From contig JAFTIP010000015.1 of assembly GCA_017456845.1 (NCBI GenBank), positions 44,572-108,571 of the forward strand: a stretch of 64,000 nt of DNA, in the 5' to 3' direction. Position 1 is the first letter of the stretch. Every line of letters starts with the position of its first letter. The translations under genes and the position numbers were made by a program. Shown piece by piece: positions 36,580 to 46,732 of this stretch. This stretch comes from Ruminococcus sp. (GTDB lineage Bacteria; Bacillota; Clostridia; Oscillospirales; Acutalibacteraceae). The notes beneath the pieces are model-generated. The model had not been told where the DNA came from. It saw only the letters and a program-made list of their open reading frames with translations, and did not search any database.

Positions 36580-36608
36580 CAGTGAGCAAGCCCAACGCCT
36601 GCTCACTG
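36580..36608 (-). terminator. Terminator after the HU gene
   Basis: Perfect 9-bp stem (36600-36608 with 36580-36588), GC-rich loop, followed on the minus strand by a T-rich stretch. It likely reduces transcription from the abundant HU gene into rqcP. Confidence 0.75.
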
Positions 36609-36620
36609 AAAAGAACAAAA

Positions 36621-36896
36621 TTACTTATTAACAGCGTCCTTGAAAGCCTTACCAGCCTTGAAAGCAGGAACCTTGCAAGCTGCGATTTCGATTTTCTCGT
36701 TTGTCTTGGGGTTGCAGCCTGTGCGAGCGCCTCTTTCTCTCTGCTCGAATGTACCGAAGCCTACGAGCTGAACCTTCTCGCCAGCTGTGATGGACTCGAT
36801 GATTACGTCGATAGCAGCGTTAACTGCCTTCTCAGCATCAGCCTTTTTGATGTCAGCCTTTGCTGCAACTGCAGCAACTAATTCTGTTTTGTTCAT
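36621..36896 (-). CDS. hup: HU-family DNA-binding protein
   Basis: 91-residue histone-like protein. N-terminal MNKTELVAAVAAKADI, GFGTFEQRERGARTGCNPKT (the DNA-embracing arm), and C-terminal PAFKAGKAFKDAV. Compacts and bends the chromosome. Strong RBS (GGAGG) and its own extended -10 promoter. Confidence 0.97.
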   Translation of the reverse strand: MNKTELVAAVAAKADIKKADAEKAVNAAIDVIIESITAGEKVQLVGFGTFEQRERGARTGCNPKTNEKIEIAACKVPAFKAGKAFKDAVNK

Positions 36897-36921
36897 AGTG
36901 TGAAACCTCCGATTATTTTTA

Positions 36922-36930
36922 ATTATAACA
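36922..36930 (-). promoter_or_regulatory. Extended -10 promoter for hup
   Basis: Minus strand TGT-TATAAT (-10 hexamer 36927-36922) 26 bp upstream of the hup start. No good -35 at 16-18 bp, so the call rests on the extended -10. Confidence 0.5.
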
Positions 36931-36956
36931 ACGGCAAAACGCCGCTACTAAACAAA

Positions 36957-37754
36957 TTAATTTGATGCCTTGACCTGTTCCCAGAGTTTATCAAGTTCAG
37001 TTAAGGATAAAGAGTTGATATCAATTCCTTGCTCCTTACAGAGCTTTTCCATGCCTTCGAAGCGGGAAATAAAACGCTCAGATGTATCGGAAAGAGCTTT
37101 TTCTGAATCAACCTTCAAAAGTCTGCCAACATTAACCGCAGAAAATAAAACGTCGCCAAGTTCGGCCTCAATTTCATCCTTACTGCCATTTTCCATTGCC
37201 GACTTAAGCTCGGCAACTTCTTCGGTAAGCTTTAAAAATGCCGCCTCAGCATCAGGAAAATCGAATCCGATTTTCTTGGCTTTGCCCTGAATTTTATCTG
37301 CTCTGATTAAAGCAGGAAGTGCAGGAGAAACGCTGTGCATTACCTCGGAATGAGTTTTCTGCGATTTGGTCTGCATTTTTATTGCATCCCAATTTTTAAG
37401 AACCGTTTCGCTGTCCTCAGCATTAACGTCACCAAAAACGTGAGGATGACGGATAATCAGCTTTTGACAAATATCGTTACATACGTCATCAGCAGTAAAG
37501 CCTTCAGCCTCAGCCTCAATCTGAGAGTGAAAAACAACCTGCAGAAGAACGTCGCCGAGCTCCTCACGAAGAAGCTCACGGTCGTCAGTATCGATAGCTT
37601 CAATTGCTTCGTAGCATTCCTCAAGAAAATCACGTCGGATTGATTTATGGGTTTGCTCTCTGTCCCAAGGGCAACCTTCAGGTGAACGGAGAATTGACAT
37701 AATATTTACAAGGTCGTAAAAATTATATTCTGATTTAAACTGAAAATCAATCAT
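36957..37754 (-). CDS. mazG: Nucleoside triphosphate pyrophosphohydrolase MazG
   Basis: 265 residues with two MazG domains: CPWDREQTHKSIRRDFLEE with REELGDVLLQVVFHSQ, and LTEEVAELKSAMENG with EAELGDVLFSAVNVGRLL. Hydrolyses NTPs/dNTPs to monophosphates, a house-cleaning role. It lacks the N-terminal methylase-like part present in Bacillus YabN. Confidence 0.95.
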   Translation of the reverse strand: MIDFQFKSEYNFYDLVNIMSILRSPEGCPWDREQTHKSIRRDFLEECYEAIEAIDTDDRELLREELGDVLLQVVFHSQIEAEAEGFTADDVCNDICQKLIIRHPHVFGDVNAEDSETVLKNWDAIKMQTKSQKTHSEVMHSVSPALPALIRADKIQGKAKKIGFDFPDAEAAFLKLTEEVAELKSAMENGSKDEIEAELGDVLFSAVNVGRLLKVDSEKALSDTSERFISRFEGMEKLCKEQGIDINSLSLTELDKLWEQVKASN

Positions 37755-37800
37755 AACATCCTCCGCAAGAGTCGCATAGTTCCCTTTCTAATCTATTATT

Positions 37801-39564
37801 TTAACCTATAAGGTGCAGTTTTTCAAGTATTATTACAATTTTTTTACAATTTAAGACCATTTTTATTTCGGATTTTGAAAAAGTATGCAACATCAACAAA
37901 AACACTAAATATATTATAGCAGAAATAACAACAGAAATCATTATGTTTAACTCAAAAATATATGAGCAGAGGTATGCCGACACACCGCAAAGCAAGGATG
38001 CTACAAAAGGTTTGATTAAAACAGATGTAAAATTGACTCTTATTTTTGTAAATTTTAAAAGCAGAGCCCCTGCAACGGTACACATCAACACATTAGAAAC
38101 TAAGGAACCGATAGCGGTACCGGATATGTTGATGCTTATATTTCTTGCAAAAAAATAAGACACCAACACCTTAAGACTTGTACCGAAAACATAAATAAAC
38201 ATTGTATGGTTAGATTTACCTACTCCCTGAAGCATAGAGCATACAGGAGTACACAAACCCATAAAAATCGAAGCTATGCCCATTATTTGCAGCACCTGTG
38301 CCCCATACTCAGGAATGTTTGGATTTGAATAATAAACCAAAGAAAGTATGGGTCTCGCCAAAACCGCCAGTCCTACTCCGCAGGGAAAAGCAAATACAGA
38401 GGTAAGCTTCATTACTGTTTCTACAGATTTTTTAAGCTCGCATTTATCCCCTTTTGTATAGGCATTAGTTACATTTGGCATTGCACTTGTGCCGAACACC
38501 TGAGTAACAGCAGTTACTATAGATAGTATTGTAAGGCAGGCACTGTAATATCCCCAAATACACGTATGTGCTGTGTTCGAACTTAAGATTTCATTTTTAA
38601 GCTGAGGATACTGAGCCAAAAGCTCATAAGGCGAATCCGACGCCATATTTTTCAATATTCTGTTTAAAATGGTGGCATCCAGAGAATTTGCAAAGCTCAT
38701 CACCAACGCACCTACACCTACGGGCAACGCAATTTTGAGCATATTCTTAAATGTTTCGCCTTTAGTCAGTGCCTCAGCACTGTTAACGTAATATTCAGTC
38801 GGTATGTCACCTTTTCTTACTGCAAATCTGATTTTTAAGTAAACGAACGACAGTAAACTGCCCATAGTTATGCCGAAAATAGAAGCGGCAACAGAAAAAG
38901 ACAAAAGCGTTCTGTATGCCTCATCCTGAGAATTAAAGCTTAAGCCGAAGATAGTCCCAAGAGAGTTATATTCTTTAATTCCTACATTAATTACAAGGTA
39001 AGATGCTACTACACCTATAGCAATTTTCGCCACAGCCTCGATAACCTCAGAAAGAGCCGTAGGGGTCATATTCCTTAAGCCTTCGAAATAACCTCTGTAA
39101 ACTGAAACAAGACAACCAAAAAATATAGTTGGAGCAAGCATAAGTATAGCTAAAAGCGAATAAGGCGAATCTATATAATCAACATATATAAATCCGCCAA
39201 CAACCATCAAAAAGAAACAAGCCGCACCCATAATAATAAAAAACGGCTTTGCTACTTTATAGATTCTTCTTACATCCCTATATCGTCCTTTAGCATAAGA
39301 TTCCGAAACCATGCGTGAAATTGCCACAGGAAAGCCGATGGTAGCCAAAGTAAAAAGCGGAACATACAGCTCGTAGGCATTGGCAAAAAGCCCTGAGCCA
39401 AACTCGCCGTAGGTACTGCCCAGAGTGCTGTAAAGGTTTGTTAAGAGAACTTTCTGCAAAAGTCCGCACAGCTTAACAAGTATCATGCTTACAGTAAGCA
39501 CAAAGGCTCCCTTTAAAAAGGACTGGGATGCAGGTTTATTAAATTTTTGATTTTTAAAAGACAT
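37801..39564 (-). CDS. MATE/MurJ-superfamily polysaccharide flippase, SpoVB/YabM type
   Basis: 587-residue polytopic membrane protein (about 14 hydrophobic segments). The opening GAFVLTVSMILVKLCGLLQKV and internal VAISRMVSE, SIFMGLCTPVCSMLQGVGKSN are typical of the stage V sporulation protein B/YabM family of putative lipid II or oligosaccharide flippases. It precedes mazG, the yabM position. Whether it serves sporulation or vegetative wall synthesis cannot be told. Confidence 0.88.
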   Translation of the reverse strand: MSFKNQKFNKPASQSFLKGAFVLTVSMILVKLCGLLQKVLLTNLYSTLGSTYGEFGSGLFANAYELYVPLFTLATIGFPVAISRMVSESYAKGRYRDVRRIYKVAKPFFIIMGAACFFLMVVGGFIYVDYIDSPYSLLAILMLAPTIFFGCLVSVYRGYFEGLRNMTPTALSEVIEAVAKIAIGVVASYLVINVGIKEYNSLGTIFGLSFNSQDEAYRTLLSFSVAASIFGITMGSLLSFVYLKIRFAVRKGDIPTEYYVNSAEALTKGETFKNMLKIALPVGVGALVMSFANSLDATILNRILKNMASDSPYELLAQYPQLKNEILSSNTAHTCIWGYYSACLTILSIVTAVTQVFGTSAMPNVTNAYTKGDKCELKKSVETVMKLTSVFAFPCGVGLAVLARPILSLVYYSNPNIPEYGAQVLQIMGIASIFMGLCTPVCSMLQGVGKSNHTMFIYVFGTSLKVLVSYFFARNISINISGTAIGSLVSNVLMCTVAGALLLKFTKIRVNFTSVLIKPFVASLLCGVSAYLCSYIFELNIMISVVISAIIYLVFLLMLHTFSKSEIKMVLNCKKIVIILEKLHLIG

Positions 39565-39594
39565 TTACCTCACCGATTATAAAGAATAGTTTAA

Positions 39595-39918
39595 TTATCC
39601 TTTAGCTTCGGTGTTTTTTTCGTCGGAATTTGTAAACTCTGAATTTTTAAGCTCTGTTATCTGTGTACGTACAACTTTGAGTCTTTCGTACATATCGCGT
39701 ATATTCTCTACGTCATCGCCTACGTTAAAATTCGAGTCATCTGAACTGTAAGCTTTGTAGACCTTGGCACCCAAAAGTTTTAGACCTTTTGAAATATCGT
39801 GCTGAAGTCTGGTTTCGGTAATTTTTAGTCTGGAAATTTCAACAGCCGCATCAGCCTTACGCGAAACCTTGTCTGCACAGGCTTTGGCATTTACTGAAAA
39901 ATCATTAAGTAAGCTCAT
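39595..39918 (-). CDS. Small coiled-coil protein of unknown function
   Basis: 107 residues, soluble, charged, mostly helical. Heptad-like stretches lie at about 8-45 and 70-93, and the tail is rich in Asn/Glu. No recognised domain. It is intercalated between hemZ and the SpoVB-family gene with short spacers (11 and 30 bp) and a proper RBS (GGAGG), so it is probably translated. Confidence 0.65.
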   Translation of the reverse strand: MSLLNDFSVNAKACADKVSRKADAAVEISRLKITETRLQHDISKGLKLLGAKVYKAYSSDDSNFNVGDDVENIRDMYERLKVVRTQITELKNSEFTNSDEKNTEAKG

Positions 39919-39929
39919 AATATCCTCCG

Positions 39930-41375
39930 TTAAAAAAACTTTTCATAGAATTCATAGATAGCCTGTTTACGCTCTAAGAGCTCAGAAAATCTATCTGTAT
40001 ATTCATATGGATATTTGAAGTTGAATATACGCTCCAAATGCTCAGAACCGTAAGCTTTAAGCTTTGTAACGGCACCTGCACCGCAGGCAAGGATGGTATG
40101 AGTTTCGTCCATAATATAAACGTTATATAGTCCGTCAAAACCTTCTTTAGCCCAGCCTGTATTTTCTAAATTACCAAGCATTTTGCTCTGGCGATAGAGG
40201 TAATAAGGACGGAAAGTATTATCTGAAAGCTTAGTATAAGCGTAAGAAAGCATATCGGAAACAGAGGTATTCTCGTTTTCTGTAATAAGCTTATTTTCGG
40301 CTGTTAAAAAAGAGCTTCGCTTCATAGAAAGAGTATGGATAGTAACACTTTCGGGAGAAAGGGTTAATATTCCGTCTATGGTGTTCTTAAAAGACCCCAC
40401 TGTGTCAGTTTCAAGCCCTGCAATAAGGTCGGTATTGATATGCTTAAATCCAAGCTTTCTGGCAAGGTTAAAGGCTGAAACAAACTCTTCTGTTGTGTGC
40501 TTTCTGCCGATTGCTTCAAGCACAGAATCATTAAGTGTCTGAGGATTAATGCTTATTCTGTCGCAGCCTGAATCATAAATTGCTCTAAGCTTATCCTCGG
40601 TTATAGTATCAGGTCTGCCTGCCTCTACAGTAAACTCGCGGACAAAAGACGTATCGAAGCTTTCGATTATTGCTTTGATAACACGGCTTAAATCCTCAGC
40701 TGAAAGGGTAGTTGGCGTACCGCCGCCGATATAAACTGTTTCAAGTCTTAAATTTAAATCCTTGGCAATTTTTGCGGTTTCTTTGATTTCTTCAACAAGG
40801 ATATTAACGTAAGGCTTTATAAGGTGCTTGGCTTTTTCAACTGACTGTGAAACAAAAGAGCAATAATTGCACCTTGTGGGACAAAAAGGAATGGAAACGT
40901 AAAGGCTGAAAGAATCCTTGCGGGATAAATCCAGAATTTTACGCTCGTTAGCCTCAGTTACCTCAGCAAGTTTTAATTTTGCATCACTTACCAGCAACGT
41001 ATTATTAAAATAACTTTTTGCTTTTTCCCTACCCTCTGAGTCTACAAGCTTTCTGAAAAGCTTTACAGGACGGACTCCTGTTAAAAGACCCCAAGGCAAA
41101 TCTCTTTTGCAGATTTTTGATAAGCAATCATAAAGAAGGGTTGCAAGCAAAAGCTCTTTATCATCATCTTCATTAGCCAAAACTGCTTTTTCCTCGGTTT
41201 TACCATCGGCTGAAACCTTAACCTTAAGGTTTCCGTTTGAAACTTCGGTATAGACGTAAGGCTCTTCCAAAGCAACAGAATCTTTTATAGTCTGGAGTTT
41301 TTCATTTGGAAAAAAAGCACGTGTTAAATTTTCAAGCTCATAAGCAAAGCTGTGGTTAATTATATATAACTTCAT
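39930..41375 (-). CDS. hemZ: HemZ-type radical SAM coproporphyrinogen dehydrogenase family protein
   Basis: 481 residues. The radical-SAM Cys motif is in SIPFCPTRCNYCSF. Then VYIGGGTPTTLSAEDL and the HemN/HemZ-like region RISINPQTLNDSVLEAIGR. An N-terminal extension of about 160 residues before the radical-SAM barrel is typical of HemZ. No other haem genes are in the window, so the substrate is uncertain. The start overlaps the MBL hydrolase stop (TAATG). Confidence 0.9.
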   Translation of the reverse strand: MKLYIINHSFAYELENLTRAFFPNEKLQTIKDSVALEEPYVYTEVSNGNLKVKVSADGKTEEKAVLANEDDDKELLLATLLYDCLSKICKRDLPWGLLTGVRPVKLFRKLVDSEGREKAKSYFNNTLLVSDAKLKLAEVTEANERKILDLSRKDSFSLYVSIPFCPTRCNYCSFVSQSVEKAKHLIKPYVNILVEEIKETAKIAKDLNLRLETVYIGGGTPTTLSAEDLSRVIKAIIESFDTSFVREFTVEAGRPDTITEDKLRAIYDSGCDRISINPQTLNDSVLEAIGRKHTTEEFVSAFNLARKLGFKHINTDLIAGLETDTVGSFKNTIDGILTLSPESVTIHTLSMKRSSFLTAENKLITENENTSVSDMLSYAYTKLSDNTFRPYYLYRQSKMLGNLENTGWAKEGFDGLYNVYIMDETHTILACGAGAVTKLKAYGSEHLERIFNFKYPYEYTDRFSELLERKQAIYEFYEKFF

Positions 41376-42016
41376 TACACACTCACATATGGATTATTTT
41401 TACGCTCAAAATCAAGAGTTGTAGCTTCTCCATGGCCAGGATAAACGGCAAAATCGCCCTGCAGTTTTCCTAAACGTTTTAAAGAATCAAGCATTCTTAC
41501 AGGGTCGCCTGTTACAAAGTCTGTTCTGCCCATTGAAAGCTTAAAAAGGGTATCTCCTGAAAAAATAACGTTATCAGAAAAGGATATAAAGCATCCGCTT
41601 CCGACGGTATGACCGGGAGTTAACATAAACGTAAACTCTGTTTCGCCTAAATTGAATTTATCGCCATCCTCAATGGTAACGTCGGCGTGAATCTTAGGAA
41701 ATTCAAAAGCAAGCATACCGAAGGTCGATGAAAGGTTCAGCATACCGTCGCTTAAAAAGGGTGCATCCTCCTTGGATATAATAATTTTTGCACCTGTCAG
41801 AGCTTTTATTTCTTCCGCAAACCAGATATGGTCAAAGTGACCGTGAGTAAGAAGAACATAATCAAAGGTATCTTTACCTGACTGTTCAATTCTTTTTACA
41901 AGGTCTGCGTTTTTATAACCGGGGTCAATAATAGCCCTGCGGTTTGTATTTACATCTGTAACAATATAACAGTTGGTGCTTAAGTGACCAACAGGAAAGG
42001 TTTCTACTGTTATCAT
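41375..42016 (-). CDS. Metallo-beta-lactamase-fold hydrolase (glyoxalase II-like)
   Basis: 213 residues. Binuclear metal motif THGHFDHIW, later His in LTPGHTVGSGC, Asp in FSGDTLF, and C-terminal VYPGHGEATTLDFE. Single-domain YqgX/YcbL-type family; hydrolyses a thioester or ester, substrate unknown. It overlaps dtd by 4 bp (ATGA) and is coupled to hemZ. Confidence 0.9.
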   Translation of the reverse strand: MITVETFPVGHLSTNCYIVTDVNTNRRAIIDPGYKNADLVKRIEQSGKDTFDYVLLTHGHFDHIWFAEEIKALTGAKIIISKEDAPFLSDGMLNLSSTFGMLAFEFPKIHADVTIEDGDKFNLGETEFTFMLTPGHTVGSGCFISFSDNVIFSGDTLFKLSMGRTDFVTGDPVRMLDSLKRLGKLQGDFAVYPGHGEATTLDFERKNNPYVSV

Positions 42017-42468
42017 TTTGCAAGCTCCTGAGAATCAATAATTATGGTTACCGGACCGTCGTTTAAAAGCTCAACCTTCATATCAGCACCGAAAATTCCT
42101 TTGCATACCTTTTTAACTCCTGCATCTTTAATTTCGTCACAAAAGAATTCATACAAGGAATTTGCAGTTTCACCTCTGGCGGCACGCTCAAAATTAGGGC
42201 GTCTGCCTTTTTTACAGTCGGCACAAAGTGTAAAGTTGGAAACAACCAACACCTCGCCGTCTACGTCGGCTAAAGAAAGGTTCATTTTGTCGTTTTCATC
42301 GGTAAAAACTCTAAGTCCTGAAATTTTTCTGGCAAGAGCCTGAGCTTCCTTTTCATCGTCGGTGTTTTCAACACCCAGAAGAATAAGAAACCCCTGATTT
42401 ATTGAGGATACAAGCTCATCATTTACAGTTACGCTTGCATTCTGTACACGCTGAAGAACAGCTCTCAT
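42013..42468 (-). CDS. dtd: D-aminoacyl-tRNA deacylase
   Basis: 151 residues. Removes D-amino acids from mischarged tRNA. N-terminal MRAVLQRVQNASVTV, the catalytic-face SNFTLCADCKKGRRPNF, and the GP motif in NDGPVTIIIDS are diagnostic. Follows rel by 4 bp, a common gene order in Firmicutes. Confidence 0.96.
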   Translation of the reverse strand: MRAVLQRVQNASVTVNDELVSSINQGFLILLGVENTDDEKEAQALARKISGLRVFTDENDKMNLSLADVDGEVLVVSNFTLCADCKKGRRPNFERAARGETANSLYEFFCDEIKDAGVKKVCKGIFGADMKVELLNDGPVTIIIDSQELAK

Positions 42469-42472
42469 TTTA

Positions 42473-44671
42473 TCATTCCCTTGTAATTGAAATTATGCCA
42501 TTAATAGTACCAAGCCTTGCCATAACAGATTTAAGATGGTCAAGACCTGAAACGTCTAAAGTTACGTTAATGATAGCCTTATTATCAGGAAGCTCGCGGC
42601 AATTAAGTGCACGAATCATAATATGAAGTGCTGAAAGCTGAGAGCTTACATCTGCCAGCAAACCTGCACGGTCGTTGCCCAAAATCTGAAGATTACTCTG
42701 GAAGGTATCTTTAACACTACTAAGCCAGTAGGCATTCACCCAACGCTCGGGATGTTCGGCCGTAGAGATATCCTCAGGTACGTTGGTACAATCACGCTTA
42801 TGTATAGAAACACCGTATCCTCTTGTTACAAAGCCGATGATATCATCGCCGGGAAGAGGATTACAGCAGCGTGAGAACTTGGTGAGAACATCATCAAGAC
42901 CCTCAACGCACACACCGGAACCAACCTTGGTTTTAGTGCTTTGCTCAGCAACTATACGGGGTGCTTCCTCAATTGCCTTGAGGTAATACTTCTGATACAC
43001 GTCGCGGATACGCTGATTTAATTTCCAAAGCTGAATTCCGCCATAGCCAATTGCGGCGTAGAAATCATCAACATCCTTGATTTCAATTTTAAGGTTGATT
43101 TTGGAAAGAAACTCAAAAACGTCCTTATCTTTAAGCTGGATACCCATTTTCTTAAGTTCACGCTCAAACTCAGCCTTACCCTCAATAATATTTTCCTCAC
43201 GTTTTTCCTTTTTGAACCAAGAGCGGATTTTTGCTCTTGCCTCTGAAGTTTTAACAATTTTAAGCCAATCACGCTTGGGGCCCTGGGTTTCCTTCTGAGT
43301 TAAAATTTCGACGATTTCGCCTGTTTTCACCTGATAGTCTATGGGAACTATTCGCCTGTCAACCTTTGCACCTACCATTCGGTTGCCTACGGCTGAGTGG
43401 ATTGCATAAGCCATATCAATTACGGTTGCACCCTGAGGCAAAGTGATAACGTCACCTTTAGGTGTAAACACAAACACCTCGTTTGGGTTGAGGTCGGTTT
43501 TAATTGAAGAAACAAGGTCGGTAGAATCAAGGGCTTCGCTCTGGGTTTCAAGCATTTTGCGAATCCATGTAAGACGCTCTTCAAGAGACTGAGTCTTACC
43601 GCCCTTGTCCGAAACACCTGCTTTATACTTCCAATGTGCGGCAATACCGTACTCAGCGGTATGGTGCATATCCCAAGTACGAATCTGTACCTCAAAAGGA
43701 ATTCCTCGGTGGCTGATAACCGTTGTATGTAAAGACTGATACATATTAGCCTTAGGAGTAGAAATATAGTCCTTAAAACGATTAGGAATAGGCTTATAGA
43801 TATCATGGATAATACCAAGAACATTGTAACAATCCGTAACGGAATGAACAATAATTCGCACGGCAAAGATGTCATAGATCTGGTCTATGGTTTTACCCTG
43901 AGTATAGGTTTTGTGATAGATGCTGTTAATGCTTTTTACACGTCCGCTGATATAAAGCTCGTCAATGGCAGATTTACTACGCTCTAAAATTTCTTCCTTA
44001 AGGTCAGAAATAAAAGCTTCACGGTCATGGGCGGTAAGCAAAAGTTCGTTTTCTATTTCTTCATAGCCTACAGGGTCAAGATAACGAAGCGATAAATCCT
44101 CAAGCTCTTCTTTAACGGCTTTCATACCTAAGCGGTGAGCAATAGGAGCATAAACCTCCATATTCTCTCTCGCTTTGTCTCGGCGTTTTTGCTCGTGCAT
44201 ACAATCAATTGTACGCATATTATGAACTCTGTCAGCAAGCTTAATAATAATAACTCGTATATCATTGCTCATTGCAATAAGCATTTTACGAATGCTTTCC
44301 GCCTGCTGCTCCTCGCGGTTAGCAAAAGCAATTTTTGAAATTTTTGTAAGTCCGTCAATAAGAAGAGCAATGTCACTGCCAAACTCTGCAGTTACTTCTT
44401 CAAGGGTTTTGTCGGTATCCTCAACAACATCATGAAGAAGAGCTGCAATAATTGAGTCTGTATCCATACCTAAACCCACAAGAATACAGGCAACCGAAGT
44501 AGGATGCAGAATATAAGGAATACCTGACACTCTGCGTTGGTCTCCGTGAGCTTCTTTGGCATAATTGTATGCTTTGTCAATTTTTTCCAAATCGTATTTC
44601 TGTCCGCTTGATTTTAAAAGCTCAACAAGCTCATGATAATCTCTATAGTGGGCTGTCGTTACTTTAGACAT
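42473..44671 (-). CDS. relA: Bifunctional (p)ppGpp synthetase/hydrolase Rel
   Basis: 732 residues: HD hydrolase (YILHPTSVACIL, AALLHDVVEDTD, and KLADRVHNMRT), synthetase (YDIFAVRIIV, TPKANMYQSLHTTV), TGS (EVFVFTPKGDVITLP), a helical/zinc-finger-like region, and a C-terminal ACT domain. Both hydrolase and synthetase residues look intact, so it should both make and destroy the stringent alarmone. Its start overlaps recJ by 13 bp. Confidence 0.97.
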   Translation of the reverse strand: MSKVTTAHYRDYHELVELLKSSGQKYDLEKIDKAYNYAKEAHGDQRRVSGIPYILHPTSVACILVGLGMDTDSIIAALLHDVVEDTDKTLEEVTAEFGSDIALLIDGLTKISKIAFANREEQQAESIRKMLIAMSNDIRVIIIKLADRVHNMRTIDCMHEQKRRDKARENMEVYAPIAHRLGMKAVKEELEDLSLRYLDPVGYEEIENELLLTAHDREAFISDLKEEILERSKSAIDELYISGRVKSINSIYHKTYTQGKTIDQIYDIFAVRIIVHSVTDCYNVLGIIHDIYKPIPNRFKDYISTPKANMYQSLHTTVISHRGIPFEVQIRTWDMHHTAEYGIAAHWKYKAGVSDKGGKTQSLEERLTWIRKMLETQSEALDSTDLVSSIKTDLNPNEVFVFTPKGDVITLPQGATVIDMAYAIHSAVGNRMVGAKVDRRIVPIDYQVKTGEIVEILTQKETQGPKRDWLKIVKTSEARAKIRSWFKKEKREENIIEGKAEFERELKKMGIQLKDKDVFEFLSKINLKIEIKDVDDFYAAIGYGGIQLWKLNQRIRDVYQKYYLKAIEEAPRIVAEQSTKTKVGSGVCVEGLDDVLTKFSRCCNPLPGDDIIGFVTRGYGVSIHKRDCTNVPEDISTAEHPERWVNAYWLSSVKDTFQSNLQILGNDRAGLLADVSSQLSALHIMIRALNCRELPDNKAIINVTLDVSGLDHLKSVMARLGTINGIISITRE

Positions 44672-46719
44672 TTCTCCACCTCCCTGAGTTTCTGTAAAAT
44701 AGGAGCACTTTCAATATTAACCTTTTCTTTAACGTCAAGAACGGTAACTTTAAGCGTTTTCGGACCCTCGAAAAGGCTGATCAGATTTAATTCTGCCATT
44801 GCGTCAAGGCAAGTTCGCAGCTTTCCGCAGGGTATTGAATCCAAACGATAGCTTAAAGTTTCAAGAGACATTTCAACAGCTCCTAAAGATTTAAGGTATC
44901 TGTAAACTTTGGCAAAATCTTCCCTCTGAGGAATAAGCATAGGAAAATACTGTGCATATTTCTTTGGTAAATCTCTGTTCAGAACAAACCTGTCATAAAG
45001 ACGCATAGATTTAAGGTGACGTTCTGTTTCAAAGCCTGAATATCGGATATCCCTTGCAATAATAGAAAGATAAACGTTATCTTTATAATAATTTTTATCA
45101 AGTGCTATAGCTAAATCCACCTTGTCACCCTTAGTATATGGGAAAGATTCGCTTTCCATTCCAAAGCACATCACGGTGTGAACCGCACCTGATCGGGTAA
45201 CGGTTAGTCGCTGATGCTTGCCGTTGGAAAGCGGCTTTACATCCGTGATTTCCATATTGTAAAGACCAAACAATGGCGACGGGTTGCCTGCACCAAAAGG
45301 CTCTAAAGCCGCAAGAGCATCTACAAGCTCAAGATTCAAAAGTGCAGGGTTAAGCTTACAATCTATGTTAATAGTAGGCAAAAACAGCTTATCGCATTTA
45401 TCGTAATAATCAAATATTGCCTTCTTAAAATCTTCGATATTCTCGGATTTCAGCGAAAAACCCACAGCCATTTCGTGGCCTCCGAAATGGTCCAGATATT
45501 TGCTGCAGGCAAAAATCGCTTCGTTTAAAGCAAAGCCCTCTATGCTTCTGCCTGATGCCTTTGCATTTTCACCTTCTCGGGTAATAATAATGCAAGCCTT
45601 TCCGAAAAGGCCTTTGATTTTTGCGGCAATAATACCTATAACACCCTGATGCCAATTGTCACCGTCAATTATAATAATAGGATTACGGATAATATCAGGA
45701 TTATCCCGTATTTTCATATCTATGTCTTTTAAGATATCCTGCTCAATCTTTTGGCGTTCTGTGTTATCTTCTGAAAGGTTGTTAGCTAAACTTAAGGCGT
45801 ATTCTTCGTTATCCGTAAGCAAAAGCTCAACGGATTTTGAGGAAAGTCCCAGCCTGCCGCCTGCGTTGATTCGCGGTACCACCGAGAAAGCAAGATTTGT
45901 GGATGTAACGTCTTTTTCGTAATATCCGCTTGCCTTAAGTAAGGCAATTATACCGGCTCTGTCAGAATCATTAATTTTACGGATGCCGTGTTTTGCAATC
46001 ACACGATTTTCGCCTGTAAGGTTTACAATATCACCGATTGTGCCGATTGCAGCAATGTCAGAATACTCTTCCAACAGCATGTCCACATCGGCATACTCAC
46101 CCTCTAATGCCATAATAAGTTTAAAAGCAACACCAACACCGGAGAGCTCTTTGAATCTGCTTTTGCAATCCGGGCGGTGAGGATTTACAACCGCTACTGC
46201 ATTTGGAATACGTTCAGGAACTGTATGATGGTCGGTAACAACAACTTCCATACCAAGAGAATTGGCAAGTTCAACCTCTTCATAAGCTGAAATACCGTTA
46301 TCAACTGTAATTAAAAGCTCTACATGGTTTTCTGCAAGAGATTTTACAGCCTCAGCATTAAGACCATACCCTTCGTCAGCTCTTGATGGTATGTAAAAGC
46401 TTACGTTAGCACCTATAGTTTCAAGATACTGAAAAAGAAGTGCTGTTGCAGTAACTCCGTCGGCGTCATAGTCGCCGTATATACATATTTTTTCTCCGTT
46501 TTCAACCGCTTGAGTTATACGGTTAACAGCTTTATCCATATCTTTGATTTCAAAAGGATCATCAAAGTGAACTTCGTCTGTAATAAACTCCTCTACAGCA
46601 TCAGGGGTATTAATACCGCGGACATCTAAAAGTGCGGCACAAATCATGGGAATCCCAAACTGTTCGGATATTTTGAGTGCTCTGTCTTTATTTAACTGTG
46701 CAACGGACCAGACCTTCAT
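44659..46719 (-). CDS. recJ: Single-stranded-DNA exonuclease RecJ
   Basis: About 686 residues. 5'-3' ssDNA exonuclease of the DHH family: ICIYGDYDADGVTATALL, VVTDHHTVPE, VVNPHRPDC, and DHH-associated GGHEMAVGFS. The start is ATG 46719 after a CGGAGGC RBS; a longer frame overlaps recN and lacks an RBS. Downstream it is fused in operon with rel. Confidence 0.95.
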   Translation of the reverse strand: MKVWSVAQLNKDRALKISEQFGIPMICAALLDVRGINTPDAVEEFITDEVHFDDPFEIKDMDKAVNRITQAVENGEKICIYGDYDADGVTATALLFQYLETIGANVSFYIPSRADEGYGLNAEAVKSLAENHVELLITVDNGISAYEEVELANSLGMEVVVTDHHTVPERIPNAVAVVNPHRPDCKSRFKELSGVGVAFKLIMALEGEYADVDMLLEEYSDIAAIGTIGDIVNLTGENRVIAKHGIRKINDSDRAGIIALLKASGYYEKDVTSTNLAFSVVPRINAGGRLGLSSKSVELLLTDNEEYALSLANNLSEDNTERQKIEQDILKDIDMKIRDNPDIIRNPIIIIDGDNWHQGVIGIIAAKIKGLFGKACIIITREGENAKASGRSIEGFALNEAIFACSKYLDHFGGHEMAVGFSLKSENIEDFKKAIFDYYDKCDKLFLPTINIDCKLNPALLNLELVDALAALEPFGAGNPSPLFGLYNMEITDVKPLSNGKHQRLTVTRSGAVHTVMCFGMESESFPYTKGDKVDLAIALDKNYYKDNVYLSIIARDIRYSGFETERHLKSMRLYDRFVLNRDLPKKYAQYFPMLIPQREDFAKVYRYLKSLGAVEMSLETLSYRLDSIPCGKLRTCLDAMAELNLISLFEGPKTLKVTVLDVKEKVNIESAPILQKLREVEKCLK

Positions 46720-46732
46720 TGTTGCCTCCGGG

